The notes under the pieces were generated by a model. That model saw only the letters and a list, made by a program, of their open reading frames with translations. It did no database searches and was not told the origin of the DNA. Both the position numbers and the translations under genes were made by a program. Positions 36,535-46,296 of a stretch of 64,000 nucleotides of DNA are shown here, in pieces. Numbering within the stretch: the first letter of the stretch is position 1; the number at the start of each line of letters is the position of its first letter. The DNA lies in the NCBI RefSeq assembly GCF_001457475.1, contig NZ_LN831029.1:1-64000 (forward strand), read 5' to 3'. The stretch comes from Achromobacter xylosoxidans (GTDB lineage Bacteria; Pseudomonadota; Gammaproteobacteria; Burkholderiales; Burkholderiaceae_B).

Positions 36535-38592
36535 ATGTATCGCATAGGGATAGACGTCGGAGGCACGTTTACCGACTTCACGATGATCGACGAAGATCAA
36601 GGCATCGTGCATTTTCACAAGGTGCCGTCGACGCCGTCGGACCCATCGGAAGCCATCGCCACCGGCATCGGGCAGATGCTGGCCAGTCACGGCGTGGCGC
36701 CGTCGCAGGTGTCGCACGTGGGCCATGGCACCACGGTGGCGACCAACCTCATCATCGAGCGCAAGGGCGCGCGCGTCGGCCTGATCACCACGCAGGGGTT
36801 TCGCGACGTGCTGGAGATCGGCCGGCAGACGCGGCCGCACCTGTACGACTACAGCGTCGGCAAGCCGCCGGTGGCGGTGCCGCGCGAGTTCCGCGCCGAA
36901 GTGGCCGAGCGCGTCAACGCGCAAGGCGAGGTGCTGACACCGCTGGATGGGGACGCGGTGCGGGCGGCGGCGCGGCGCTTTGCCGCCGCCGGCATCGACG
37001 CGGTGACCATCTGCTTTCTGCATGCCTACCGCAACCCGGCGCACGAGCAACAGGCCGCGCGCATCGTGGCCGAGGAAATGCCCGATGCGTATATCAGCCT
37101 GTCGTCTGACGTGCTGCCGGAATTTCGCGAATACGAGCGCCTGTCGACCACGGTGCTGAACGCCGCTGTGGGGCCGAAGATGGCGCGCTACCTGGAACGC
37201 TTCCTGCAGCGCGTGCGCGAGCTGGATATCGGCCACGAGCCGCACACCATCCATTCCAATGGCGGCCTGATGTCGATCGCCACGGTGCGCCAGTATCCGG
37301 TGCGCACCTGCCTGTCAGGGCCGGCCGCTGGCGTGGTGGGCGCGGCCGCGGTGGGCCGCGCCATCGGCAGCCTGAACCTGGTGACGTTCGACGTCGGCGG
37401 CACCAGCACCGACGTGTCGCTGATCTGCGATGGCCGGCCGCTGTTCACCTCGCATCGCCAGGTGGCGGGCTATCCGGTGAAGACGCCGATGGTGGACATC
37501 CACGTGATCGGCGCGGGCGGCGGCAGCATTGCCTGGCTCGACGACGCGGGCGCGTTGAAGGTTGGGCCGCATAGCGCCGGCGCGGTGCCGGGACCGGTGG
37601 GCTATGGCCGGGGCGGCACCGAGCCGACCATCACCGATGCCGAGATCGCGCTGCAGCGCCTGAATCCGGTGGCGCTGCTGAACGGCCGCATGCCGGTGCA
37701 TGCCGAGGCCGCGCGCCAAGTGATCGACGAACGCGTGGCGCGGCCGCTGGGGCTGACGCGCGAGGCCGCGGCCGAAGGCATCCTGCGCATCGCAGCGGCC
37801 AATATGAGCCGCGCCATCCGCGCCGTGTCGACCGAGCGCGGCTACGACCTGTCGCAATTCGCCCTGTATGCCTATGGCGGCGCGGGGCCGCTGCACGCGG
37901 TCGAGGTGGCCGAGGAATGCGGCATCCCCACGGTGATCGTGCCGCAGGAGCCGGGCACCATGTGCGCGCGCGGCATCCTGCTCAGCGACATCTCGTTCGA
38001 CTTCGTGCGCAGCGAGATCGCGCTGGCCAGCGCGGAAAGCTGGGACGGCGTATCGACGATCTTCGACGGGCTGCGCGATCAGGCCGAGCGCTGGCTGGAA
38101 GAAGAACGCGTGGAACCGGCGCTGCGCCTGTACCGCAGCGCCATCGACGCGCGCTACGAGGGCCAGAACTTCGAAGTGCAGGTGGCGCTGGACGATACCG
38201 GCGCCGGCGGCTACGCCGAGTTCGCGCGCCGCTTCGCCGAGGCGCACGAGCGCGAATACGGCTACACCGTCGACGACCGCAAGGTGCAGATCATCAACTG
38301 CCGCATGCAGGCGGTGGGCCAGGTGGTGAAGGCGCCGCTGGCGCCGCGCCAGGTCGATGGCACGCTGGACGGCGCACGCATCGGCGAACGCCGCGCTTAC
38401 TTCGGCGAGCGCCACGGCTGGCTGGATACGCCGGTCTATGACCGCGACCGCGTGCCCACCGGAGTGCGCTTCAGCGGCCCGGCGCTGCTGGAGGAAATGA
38501 GCTCGACCACCGTGGTCGGCGCCGGCCAGGACGTCGAGGTCGACGCCTACGGCAACCTGATCATCCGTTTGCAAGGAGGCTCCCATGCGTGA
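36535..38592 (+). CDS. Hydantoinase/oxoprolinase family subunit A
   Basis: ATP-dependent amidohydrolase subunit of 685 residues, related to N-methylhydantoinase HyuA, 5-oxoprolinase and acetone carboxylase beta subunit. The N-terminal IGIDVGGTFTDFTMID and internal VTFDVGGTSTDVSLICDG are the paired ASKHA-type nucleotide-binding motifs. It starts 40 bp after the receptor gene and overlaps subunit B by 8 bp. Confidence 0.9.
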   Translation: MYRIGIDVGGTFTDFTMIDEDQGIVHFHKVPSTPSDPSEAIATGIGQMLASHGVAPSQVSHVGHGTTVATNLIIERKGARVGLITTQGFRDVLEIGRQTRPHLYDYSVGKPPVAVPREFRAEVAERVNAQGEVLTPLDGDAVRAAARRFAAAGIDAVTICFLHAYRNPAHEQQAARIVAEEMPDAYISLSSDVLPEFREYERLSTTVLNAAVGPKMARYLERFLQRVRELDIGHEPHTIHSNGGLMSIATVRQYPVRTCLSGPAAGVVGAAAVGRAIGSLNLVTFDVGGTSTDVSLICDGRPLFTSHRQVAGYPVKTPMVDIHVIGAGGGSIAWLDDAGALKVGPHSAGAVPGPVGYGRGGTEPTITDAEIALQRLNPVALLNGRMPVHAEAARQVIDERVARPLGLTREAAAEGILRIAAANMSRAIRAVSTERGYDLSQFALYAYGGAGPLHAVEVAEECGIPTVIVPQEPGTMCARGILLSDISFDFVRSEIALASAESWDGVSTIFDGLRDQAERWLEEERVEPALRLYRSAIDARYEGQNFEVQVALDDTGAGGYAEFARRFAEAHEREYGYTVDDRKVQIINCRMQAVGQVVKAPLAPRQVDGTLDGARIGERRAYFGERHGWLDTPVYDRDRVPTGVRFSGPALLEEMSSTTVVGAGQDVEVDAYGNLIIRLQGGSHA

Positions 38593-40315
38593 AGCCCATC
38601 AAGCCAATCAAGACAGCGGCGTTGCCCTGGCCGATCCGGTCGGCATGGAGGTGTTCTGCAACCGCCTGCTATCGATCACCGAAGACATGAACAACACGCT
38701 GGTGCGGGCCTCGTTCTCGACCAACATCAAGGAACGCAAGGACTGCTCGGTGGCGCTGTTCGACGCCGCCGGCCGGCTGGTGGCGCAGGGCACGCAGATT
38801 CCGCTGCACCTGGGCTCGCTGGACGGCGCCATGGGCGCGATCCTGCGCACCTTTGGGGCCGACCAGATCCGTGACGGCGACGTGTTCATCTGCAACGACC
38901 CCTACCTGGCCGATGGCAGCCACCTGCCCGACATCAACATCGTCACGCCAGTGTTCTGGGAAGGCACGCTGCGCTTTTTCGCCGCCAACATCGCCCACCA
39001 TTCGGACGTGGGCGGCGCGGTGCCCGGCTCGATCGCCGGCGGCCTGAAGTCGATCTTCGAGGAAGGCATCCGCATTCCCGCCAGCCGCATCGCGCGCGCC
39101 GGCGAGGTGGACGAAGATCTGCTGCGCCTGATCTGCGCCAACACCCGCGACCCCGAGGAACGGGTGCTGGACCTGCGCGTGCAGATGGCCACCAACCGCC
39201 GCGGCGCGGCCGCCGTGCAGGGCCTGATCCGGCAGATGGGGCTGGAGGCGGTGCTGCGCTCGGTCGAGGACGTCATCACCTACACCCGCCGCCGCCTGCT
39301 CAACCGCATCGGCGAGCTGGCGCAGGGTAGCTACACCTTCCGCAGCGACCTGGACGACGACGGCATGGGCGGCGATCCGGTGCCGATCCAGGTGACGCTG
39401 ACGGTCAGCCGCGACCGCCTGCATTTCGATTTCGAGGGCTCCGGCAAGCAGGCGCGCGGCGCCATGAACCTGCCGTTCAACGCGCTGCGAGCCTGCGTGT
39501 ATTACGCGGTCAAGGCGCTGCTGGATCCGGACCTGGCGCCCAACGCCGGCCTGTTCGATCCGATCAGCGTGTCGGCGCCGGTGGGCACCATCACCAACCC
39601 CGAGCATCCGGCGGCGGTGGGCGCGCGCTCGATCACCGCGCAGAAAGTGGCGGGCGCGATCTTCGGCGCGTTCCGCGGCCTGCTGCCGGCGGAAAAGACC
39701 ATGGCGTCCAGCAACGACTGCTGCCCGGCCATCGTGTTCTCGGGCCGCTGGCGCGAGCGCGCCGGCCACTTCGTGTACCTGGAAACGCTGGGCGGCGGCG
39801 CCGGCGCGCGCTTCGATGCCGACGGCATGGACGCGGTGCACGTGCACATGACCAATACGTCCAACCTGCCGGTGGAGGCGCTGGAAAACGAGTATCCACT
39901 GCTGATGGACGAGTACGCCATGATCCAGGATTCCGGCGGCGCCGGCCGCACCCGCGGCGGCATGGGCATCGCCAAGCAGATCCGCGCGGTCGGGCCCGGC
40001 ATCGTGTTCTCGGCGCGTTCCGACAGCCATACCGTGGGCGTGGCCGCGGGAGTGGCGGGTGGCGCCGATGGCCGTCGAGCTCGGCTGGTGCGCAATTTCG
40101 GCACGCCCGCCCAAGAGGAACTGTTCTCCAAGACCGCCAACATCACGCTGGCGCCGGGCGAGAGCGTGCGCATCGAGACCCCGGGCGCGGGCGGCTATGG
40201 CCCCGTGGCCGAGCGGGCCCGCAACCGCATCGAGCGCGACCTGGCCGACGGCAAGATCAGCCCGGCAGCGGCGCGCGCGGCCTATGGCTACGAAGCCCCC
40301 GCTACGCCACGTTGA
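38585..40315 (+). CDS. Hydantoinase/oxoprolinase family subunit B
   Basis: Partner subunit, 576 residues, of the HyuB family. FSTNIKERKDCSVALFDAAG and the Asp-rich FICNDPYLADGSHLPDIN pattern are characteristic. AAGGAGG inside the end of subunit A supports translational coupling. Together A and B would open a cyclic amide (hydantoin, oxoproline) or carboxylate-activating substrate using ATP. Its end overlaps the convergent GntR gene by 14 bp. Confidence 0.9.
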   Translation: MREAHQANQDSGVALADPVGMEVFCNRLLSITEDMNNTLVRASFSTNIKERKDCSVALFDAAGRLVAQGTQIPLHLGSLDGAMGAILRTFGADQIRDGDVFICNDPYLADGSHLPDINIVTPVFWEGTLRFFAANIAHHSDVGGAVPGSIAGGLKSIFEEGIRIPASRIARAGEVDEDLLRLICANTRDPEERVLDLRVQMATNRRGAAAVQGLIRQMGLEAVLRSVEDVITYTRRRLLNRIGELAQGSYTFRSDLDDDGMGGDPVPIQVTLTVSRDRLHFDFEGSGKQARGAMNLPFNALRACVYYAVKALLDPDLAPNAGLFDPISVSAPVGTITNPEHPAAVGARSITAQKVAGAIFGAFRGLLPAEKTMASSNDCCPAIVFSGRWRERAGHFVYLETLGGGAGARFDADGMDAVHVHMTNTSNLPVEALENEYPLLMDEYAMIQDSGGAGRTRGGMGIAKQIRAVGPGIVFSARSDSHTVGVAAGVAGGADGRRARLVRNFGTPAQEELFSKTANITLAPGESVRIETPGAGGYGPVAERARNRIERDLADGKISPAAARAAYGYEAPATPR

Positions 40316-41099
40316 GCGACATCGAGTACTTCATCTTGTCATGCGGAAAAGTGGTGATCGTGGCCAGCAGCAGCACCCCGCCGCTGCCGTAGTAGCGGCG
40401 GGTGATGACGAAGCCCGCCGTCTGCGGTTCGACCTGGAGCTGTCTGGCGATCCCCGCCGCGATGGGCGTGGCCGAGAACTCCTGGTTGACCTCGTGGATG
40501 CGGTTGCCGAAGTGGTCCTCGATCAGCCGCAGCAGCGAAATGCGCGGCTGGATGTCGGCGCGCAGGTCGGAATGCGCCGGATCGGCGTAGATCAGCGTGC
40601 ACGCCACCGGCGTGTCCTGGTCGCCCAGCGTCTTGATGGAGTTGATGTGCAGCCACGGCTGGCCGGGCTCGGCGCCCAGGCTCTCGGCCAGCCGCTTGGT
40701 GAGCTTGACGGTGCGCACGTCCTGCACCAGCAGCGCGGCGTTGCGCGCGTATTGCAGCAGGTCCGGGAACTGCGAGATGCGTTGGGTGAAGCGGGTGCTG
40801 GCGTGGGCGGTCTCGACGCGCGTGCCGACGCCGGGGCGGCGCGACACCATGCCGGCCACCGTCAGCATGCGGATGGCCTCGCGGATGGTGTGGCGGCTGG
40901 CGCCGAATTGTTCGCACAGTTCGTGTTCGGTCGGCAGCAGCGTCATGACCGGATAGCGGCCGCTGCCGATGTCGCGCGCCAACTGCTGGTAGATGCTCTT
41001 GTAGCGCGGGCCGCCAGCCTCGTCGTCCGGCCCCGTGGCCTGGCCGCGGGCCTCGCGCGCGGCGGCCGGGTCGGACGCGCGTTCGGAGGATCGGGTCAT
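40302..41099 (-). CDS. GntR/HutC-family transcriptional regulator
   Basis: A 265-residue regulator: N-terminal GntR winged HTH (about 35-105; LLPTEHELCEQFGASRHTIREAI) and C-terminal UTRA effector domain. AAAGGAG, read on the minus strand, lies 8 nt before the ATG at 41099; an in-frame ATG at 41192 would start within the operator region. It is divergent from cluster B, whose promoter carries three or four TTGT-CG-ACAA-type sites, so it is the likely repressor of cluster B and of itself. Confidence 0.92.
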   Translation of the reverse strand: MTRSSERASDPAAAREARGQATGPDDEAGGPRYKSIYQQLARDIGSGRYPVMTLLPTEHELCEQFGASRHTIREAIRMLTVAGMVSRRPGVGTRVETAHASTRFTQRISQFPDLLQYARNAALLVQDVRTVKLTKRLAESLGAEPGQPWLHINSIKTLGDQDTPVACTLIYADPAHSDLRADIQPRISLLRLIEDHFGNRIHEVNQEFSATPIAAGIARQLQVEPQTAGFVITRRYYGSGGVLLLATITTFPHDKMKYSMSLNVA

Positions 41100-41131
41100 G
41101 GGGGTGGCTCCTTTTCTCGTTCTATCGGGGT

Positions 41132-41219
41132 TTGTACGGACAATAACCCATTGACAGGGCCTGCCCCGCGGATCCATTATTTGTCCGGACATTCATGTAC
41201 GGACAAATTGTACGGCGGA
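41132..41219. promoter_or_regulatory. GntR-type operator array at the cluster B promoter
   Basis: Sites following TTGTNCGNACAA: TTGTACGGACAA (41132-41143), TTGTCCGGACAT (41181-41192), ATGTACGGACAA (41195-41206) and a partial TTGTACGGCGGA (41208-41219). The middle two also form a 12-bp inverted repeat with a 2-bp spacer and one mismatch. They flank and follow the promoter at 41151-41180. Confidence 0.7.
41151..41180 (+). promoter_or_regulatory. Sigma-70-type promoter of cluster B
   Basis: Consensus TTGACA (41151-41156), an 18-bp spacer and CATTAT (41175-41180). The expected start site falls inside the GntR operator at 41181-41206, fitting repression by blocking. Confidence 0.6.
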
Positions 41220-41330
41220 CATGAGGTCGCGGGGCAAGCGGGTCCGCATTTTTTTCTGCGGCGAGTCCATCCCCGGATTCAGGCAGCACCGGCAGTTCTT
41301 GCAGTTCTCTTCCAATAAACGGGGGTTTTC

Positions 41331-42362
41331 ATGGGCAAGGTACTCGCAGTCCTGGCGGCGGCCACGGTGGCCGTCGGCGTATGCGCCACGGCGCAGGCGC
41401 AGCAGAAATTGGTGGTGGCCGGCTACGGCGGCTCGTTCGAAGACATCATGCGCAAGGACATCTTCCCGCCCTTCGCCAAGCAGCATGGCGTCGAGCTGGA
41501 TTACGTGGCCGGCAACTCCACCAATACGGTGGCGCGCCTGCAGGCGCAGAAAAGCAACCAGCAGATCGACGTGGCCATCATCGACGACGGCCCGATGTAT
41601 CAAGCCATCGCGCTGGGCTTCTGCGCGCCGATCCAGGGCCTGCCGGCCGACGATATCTACGGCACCGCGCGCTACAAGGACGACAAGGCGGTTGCCATCG
41701 GCATCGTCGCCACCGGCATCATGTACAACAAGAAGGTCTTCGACGAGCGCAAGTGGGCCGCGCCCACCTCGTGGAAGGACCTGAAGGATCCCAAGTACAA
41801 AAAGCAGCTGGTGGTGCCGCCGCTGAACAACACCTACGGCCTGCACACGCTGGTGGAATACGCCCGCGAGGGCGGCGGCGGCGAGAAAAAGATCGACGCC
41901 GGCTTCAAGACCTTCAAGGACGAGGTCGGCCCCAACGTGCTGGTGTACGAACCGTCGCCGGGCAAGATGACCGAGCTGTTCTCCAGCGGCCAGGCCACCA
42001 TCGCCGTGTGGGGCAGCGGCCGCGTCAAGGCCTTCGCCGACACCGGCTTCCCGGTGGGCTTCGTCTATCCGCAGGAAGGCGCCTACGCGCTGCTGTCGTC
42101 GGTGTGCCCGGTGGCCAAGCCCAATGCCAATCCGCTGGCGCAGGCCTTTGTCAATTACCTGGTCAGTCCCAAGGTGCAGGAGCAGCTGGCCAGCGCCTAC
42201 GGCTACGGCCCCGTCAACAAGCAGGCCAAGGTGGCCGACGATCCGCGCGTGCCGCTGCCGATCGGCAAGCGCGCCACCGACCTGATCGTGATCGACTGGG
42301 ACACCGTCAACCAGAACCGGGACGACTGGAACAAGCGCTGGACGCGTGAAATCGAGCGCTGA
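41331..42362 (+). CDS. ABC transporter substrate-binding protein (PotD-like), cluster B
   Basis: Periplasmic binding protein, 343 residues with a signal peptide (cleavage after TAQAQ, about residue 23). Similar in size and sequence to the binding protein at 31069. It is the first gene of cluster B, with about a 145-nt leader from the predicted start site. A poly-G/T motif GGGGGTTTTC precedes the ATG, so the SD is not clear. Confidence 0.9.
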   Translation: MGKVLAVLAAATVAVGVCATAQAQQKLVVAGYGGSFEDIMRKDIFPPFAKQHGVELDYVAGNSTNTVARLQAQKSNQQIDVAIIDDGPMYQAIALGFCAPIQGLPADDIYGTARYKDDKAVAIGIVATGIMYNKKVFDERKWAAPTSWKDLKDPKYKKQLVVPPLNNTYGLHTLVEYAREGGGGEKKIDAGFKTFKDEVGPNVLVYEPSPGKMTELFSSGQATIAVWGSGRVKAFADTGFPVGFVYPQEGAYALLSSVCPVAKPNANPLAQAFVNYLVSPKVQEQLASAYGYGPVNKQAKVADDPRVPLPIGKRATDLIVIDWDTVNQNRDDWNKRWTREIER

Positions 42363-42418
42363 GGTTTCGTACACCAGCACGCAACGGCGGCGCGGGCGCG
42401 CCGCCAGCGGGAGCATCC

Positions 42419-43474
42419 ATGAGTTATCTCGTATTGAACCGCCTGTCCAAGCGCTACGGCGACCTGACGGCGGTCGAGGACCTGAGCCTGTCGGTCGAAC
42501 GCGGCGAATTCATATCGCTGCTGGGGCCGTCGGGTTGCGGCAAGACCACCACGCTGCAGATGATCGCCGGGTTCGTCGAGCCCAGCGGCGGCAGCATCGT
42601 GCTGGACGGCAAGGACGTCAGCAGGACGCCCGCGAACAAGCGCGGGCTGGGCATGGTGTTCCAGAACTACGCGCTGTTCCCGCACATGACGGCGGCCGAG
42701 AACGTGTCGTTCGGCCTGGAGATGCAGCGGGTCGGCAAGGACGAGCGGCAGGCGCGGGTGGCCGAGGCGCTCAAGCTGGTGGGCCTGTCGCATCTGGCCG
42801 ATCGCCACCCGGCGCGCATGTCGGGCGGCCAGCAGCAGCGCGTGGCGCTGGCGCGGGCGCTGGTGATCCGCCCCAGCGTGCTGCTGCTGGACGAGCCGCT
42901 GTCGAACCTGGACGCCAAGCTGCGCGAGGAAATGCAGCTGGAACTACGCAGCATCCAGCGCACCGTCGGCACCACCACCATCCTGGTGACGCACGACCAG
43001 TCCGAAGCGCTGGCGCTGTCCGACCGCATCGTGGTGATGAACCAGGGCCGGGTCGAGCAGGTGGCCGAGCCGTTCGCCGCGTATGAAGGGCCGTCGAACC
43101 GCTTCGTCGGCGGCTTCCTGGGCAAGGCCAATGTATTCACGCCCTCGCCGCAGTCTTATGACGGCGAGGTGCGGGCGCGCATCGGCGAGGCCCACATCGC
43201 CATGGACGGGCAGCCCGTGCCGCAGGGCGCGGTGATCGTGCGGCCGGAAAAAATCCTGTTCGCCGAGGCCGGCGCCTGTGCCCTGCCCGGCCGCATGAAG
43301 ACGCGCGTGTTCCAGGGCAACCACTGGCTGTGCCAGGTCGAGACCTCGGTGGGCGAAGTCATGGTGATCCGCCAGAACGATGGCGTGCCGGTGCCCGCCG
43401 AGGGCGAGACCGTGCACCTGCGCTGGCGCGCGCAGGACATGTGCGCGGTGGCCGGCCAGGAGCCGGCAAAATGA
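42419..43474 (+). CDS. Spermidine/putrescine-type ABC transporter ATPase (PotA-like), cluster B
   Basis: ATP-binding subunit, 351 residues: Walker A GPSGCGKTT, signature [15 protein letters not shown], Walker B LLLDEPLSNLDAKLREE and a C-terminal TOBE domain. It overlaps the first permease gene by ATGA. Close paralogue of 25391-26461. Confidence 0.92.
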   Translation: MSYLVLNRLSKRYGDLTAVEDLSLSVERGEFISLLGPSGCGKTTTLQMIAGFVEPSGGSIVLDGKDVSRTPANKRGLGMVFQNYALFPHMTAAENVSFGLEMQRVGKDERQARVAEALKLVGLSHLADRHPARMSGGQQQRVALARALVIRPSVLLLDEPLSNLDAKLREEMQLELRSIQRTVGTTTILVTHDQSEALALSDRIVVMNQGRVEQVAEPFAAYEGPSNRFVGGFLGKANVFTPSPQSYDGEVRARIGEAHIAMDGQPVPQGAVIVRPEKILFAEAGACALPGRMKTRVFQGNHWLCQVETSVGEVMVIRQNDGVPVPAEGETVHLRWRAQDMCAVAGQEPAK

Positions 43475-44337
43475 GCGCGCGCGCCAACCCCTGGCTGCTG
43501 AGCGCGCCGGCGCTGGCGGTGTACGCCACCTTCCTGGTGGTGCCGATGGCGCTGGTGCTGCTGATCAGCTTCTTCGACTTCCAGTTCTACGGCGGCATGC
43601 AGGCCACCTTCACCTGGAAGAACTACATCGAGATTTTCAGCGACGGCTATTACTACGAGATCTATGCCCGCACCTTCGGCGTGGCGGCGCTGGTGACGCT
43701 GGCATGCCTGGTGCTCGGCACGGCCGAGGCCTACGTGCTGTCGCGCATGGCCAATCCGTGGAAGGGCCTGTTCCTGATGGTGGTGCTGGGGCCGCTGCTG
43801 ATCTCGGTGGTGGTGCGCACGCTGGGCTGGGCGCTGCTGTTCGGGTCCACCGGTCTCATCAACAAGGCGCTGATGGGCATCGGCCTGGTGTCCACGCCGA
43901 TCGACCTGATGTACAGCAACCTGGGCGTGGGCATCGCGCTGACGCACGTGCTGGTGCCGTTCATGGTGATCGCGGTGTGGGCGTCGTTGCAGCGGATCAA
44001 TCCGTCGACCGAGGCCGCCGCGCTGTCGCTGGGCGCCAGCCAGTTCACCGTGATCCGTCGCGTGATCGTGCCGCAGGTCATGCCGGGCATCCTGTCGGGT
44101 TCGATCATGGTGTTCGCGATGGCCGCCAGTTCCTTCGCCACGCCGGCCATCATCGGCGGCCGGCGCCTGAAGAACGTGGCCACCGCCGCCTACGACGAGT
44201 TCCTCAACACGCTCAACTGGCCGCTGGGCGCGGCGCTGGCGGTGGTGCTGCTGGTGGCGACCGTGGTGGTGCTGCTGTCGGCCAACCGGCTGATCGAGCG
44301 TCGCTATGGCGCGGTCTTCAATCCGTCGGGGGCCTGA
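43471..44337 (+). CDS. ABC transporter permease (PotB-like), cluster B
   Basis: A 288-residue permease with six predicted helices and EAA loop ALSLGASQFTVIRRVIVPQV (about 189-208). Start at 43471 overlaps the ATPase stop; a longer open frame from 43330 runs through the ATPase gene in another frame and is rejected. Confidence 0.9.
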   Translation: MSARANPWLLSAPALAVYATFLVVPMALVLLISFFDFQFYGGMQATFTWKNYIEIFSDGYYYEIYARTFGVAALVTLACLVLGTAEAYVLSRMANPWKGLFLMVVLGPLLISVVVRTLGWALLFGSTGLINKALMGIGLVSTPIDLMYSNLGVGIALTHVLVPFMVIAVWASLQRINPSTEAAALSLGASQFTVIRRVIVPQVMPGILSGSIMVFAMAASSFATPAIIGGRRLKNVATAAYDEFLNTLNWPLGAALAVVLLVATVVVLLSANRLIERRYGAVFNPSGA

Positions 44338-44338
44338 C

Positions 44339-45139
44339 ATGAACTTTCGCAACGGCCCCATCGGCCTGCTGTTCCACACCATCTTCATCCTGTTCATCCT
44401 GGCGCCGATCGTGATGGTGTGCGCGGTGGCGTTCACCTCGGAGGGCTTCATCTCGCTGCCCAGCGGGGGGCTGTCGCTGCGCTGGTTCCGCGCCATCCTG
44501 GACAACCCGCGCTTCATCGAGGCGTTCTGGTTCAGCCTGGGGCTGGGCACGCTGTCGGCCACGCTGGCGATCGCGCTGGCGGTGCCGAGCGCGCTCGCGC
44601 TGGCGCGCAACCGCTTCCGCGGCCGCGAGGCGCTGGTGGCGTTCTTCCTGTCGCCGCTGATGATTCCGCACGTGGTGCTGGGCCTGGCCTTCCTGAAATT
44701 CTTCACCACGGTGGACCTGGCCGGCACCTACGTGGGACTGGTGGTGGCGCACGTGATCCTGGTGATGCCCTATGCGCTGCGGCTGGTGCTGGCCTCGGCC
44801 ACCGGCATCGACCCGGCGCTGGAACGCGCGGCGCAGTCGCTGGGGGCTTCCCACTGGACGGCGTTCCGGCGCGTGGTGCTGCCGCTGTTGCTGCCGGGCG
44901 TGGTCAGCGGCTGGGTGATCGCCTTCATCACCAGCTTCGACGAGCTGACCATGTCGATATTCATCGCCTCTCCCTCCACCACCACGCTGCCGGTGCGCAT
45001 CTTCCTGCACATCGAGGACACCATCGACCCGCTGGTGACGGCGGTGTCGGCCGTGCTGATCTATGTGACCATCATCGCCATCTTCATCCTGGACCGCCTG
45101 GTCGGCCTGGAAAAGCTGTTTGTCGGAAAGGGACGCTAA
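44339..45139 (+). CDS. ABC transporter permease (PotC-like), cluster B
   Basis: Second permease, 266 residues, six predicted helices, EAA loop AQSLGASHWTAFRRVVLPLL (about 164-183). Starts 1 bp after the first permease stop and shares its last base with the next gene's ATG. Confidence 0.9.
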   Translation: MNFRNGPIGLLFHTIFILFILAPIVMVCAVAFTSEGFISLPSGGLSLRWFRAILDNPRFIEAFWFSLGLGTLSATLAIALAVPSALALARNRFRGREALVAFFLSPLMIPHVVLGLAFLKFFTTVDLAGTYVGLVVAHVILVMPYALRLVLASATGIDPALERAAQSLGASHWTAFRRVVLPLLLPGVVSGWVIAFITSFDELTMSIFIASPSTTTLPVRIFLHIEDTIDPLVTAVSAVLIYVTIIAIFILDRLVGLEKLFVGKGR

Positions 45140-46296
45140 TGACGGAAGAAATACAACAGGCGCCGCGCGCGCCGGCGCATCGCGGCGTCTACGACGCCGT
45201 GGTGATCGGCGGCGGCCTGGTCGGCTCGGCCGTGGCCTACGGGCTGCGGCGCGAACTGGACCACGTCGCGGTATTGGACGAAGGCGACGTGGCCTACCGC
45301 GCCTCGCGCGGCAACTTCGGCCTGGTCTGGGTGCAGAGCAAGGGCATGGGCCTGCCGCGCTACGGCGTGTGGACCATGACCTCGGCCGGCGCCTGGCCGC
45401 AGTTGGCGGCCGAGCTGCGGGAGCAGACCGGCGTGGACGTGCACCTGGAACAGCGCGGCGGCCTGCACGCGCTGTTGAGCGACGAAGAGATGGAAGCGCG
45501 CGCCACCTTCATGCGCACGCTGCTGGCGCAGCCCGGCATGGCGCAGTACGACTGGAAAATGCTGGACCGCCACGAGCTTGCCGACATGGTGCCCGGCATC
45601 GGCCCGGAGGTGCGCGGCGCCACCTGGACGCCGGTCGACGGCATCGCCAATCCGCTCAAGCTGCTGCGGGCGCTGCACATGAGTTTTGCACAGCGGGCTG
45701 TGGATTACCTGCCGCGCTGCCCGGCGCAGCAGGTCCGCCAGCGCGACGGCGTGTTCGAGGTGACCACGCCCACCGGCACGGTGCGGGCGCGCAAGCTGGT
45801 GCTGGCCAGCGGCCTGTCGAACAAGGCGCTGGGCGAACAGGTCGGCCTGGCGGTGCCGGTGCGGCCGCAGCGCGGCCAGATCGTGGTGCTGGAGCGCACC
45901 CGCCGCCTGCTGGAAACGCCGCTATCGACGCTGCGCCAGACCGACGAAGGCACCTGGCTGATCGGCGATTCGCAGGAAGAGGCCGGCTATGTGGACAACC
46001 AGGTGGGCTTGCCGATCCTGGGCACGCTGGCCGACCGCGCCGTGCGCACGCTGCCCGCCTTGCGCGAGGTGCGCGTGGTGCGCAGCTGGGCCGCGCTGCG
46101 CGTGATGTCCAAGGACGGTTTCCCCATCTATCAACAATCCGAGACGTGCCCCGGCGCCTTCGTCGCCACCTGTCACAGCGGCGTCACCCTGGCGGCCGCG
46201 CACGCGCTCAAACTGGCGCCCATGATCGCCGCCGGCCAGCTGGCCGACGACATGGCGCCCTTCTCGACCCGGAGGTTCCATGTTCAAGAGGCTTGA
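45139..46296 (+). CDS. Additional DAO-type flavoprotein of cluster B
   Basis: FAD-dependent oxidoreductase, 385 residues, with VIGGGLVGS (22-30) and a glycine-oxidase-like fold. The region ASRGNFGLVWVQSKGMGLP differs from the SGVN-GGVR motif of the other two DAO proteins here, so it is a distinct subgroup and has no counterpart in cluster A. It may act on a second substrate or on the product of the main oxidase. Start at 45139 overlaps the permease stop; the longer upstream frame from 44419 is an artefact. Confidence 0.85.
   Translation: MTEEIQQAPRAPAHRGVYDAVVIGGGLVGSAVAYGLRRELDHVAVLDEGDVAYRASRGNFGLVWVQSKGMGLPRYGVWTMTSAGAWPQLAAELREQTGVDVHLEQRGGLHALLSDEEMEARATFMRTLLAQPGMAQYDWKMLDRHELADMVPGIGPEVRGATWTPVDGIANPLKLLRALHMSFAQRAVDYLPRCPAQQVRQRDGVFEVTTPTGTVRARKLVLASGLSNKALGEQVGLAVPVRPQRGQIVVLERTRRLLETPLSTLRQTDEGTWLIGDSQEEAGYVDNQVGLPILGTLADRAVRTLPALREVRVVRSWAALRVMSKDGFPIYQQSETCPGAFVATCHSGVTLAAAHALKLAPMIAAGQLADDMAPFSTRRFHVQEA

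Noticed and set aside
44419..45138. Upstream extension of the cluster B DAO gene
   Set aside because: Runs through the permease gene in another frame; the flavoprotein family begins near MTEEIQQAP with its FAD motif at residue 24.
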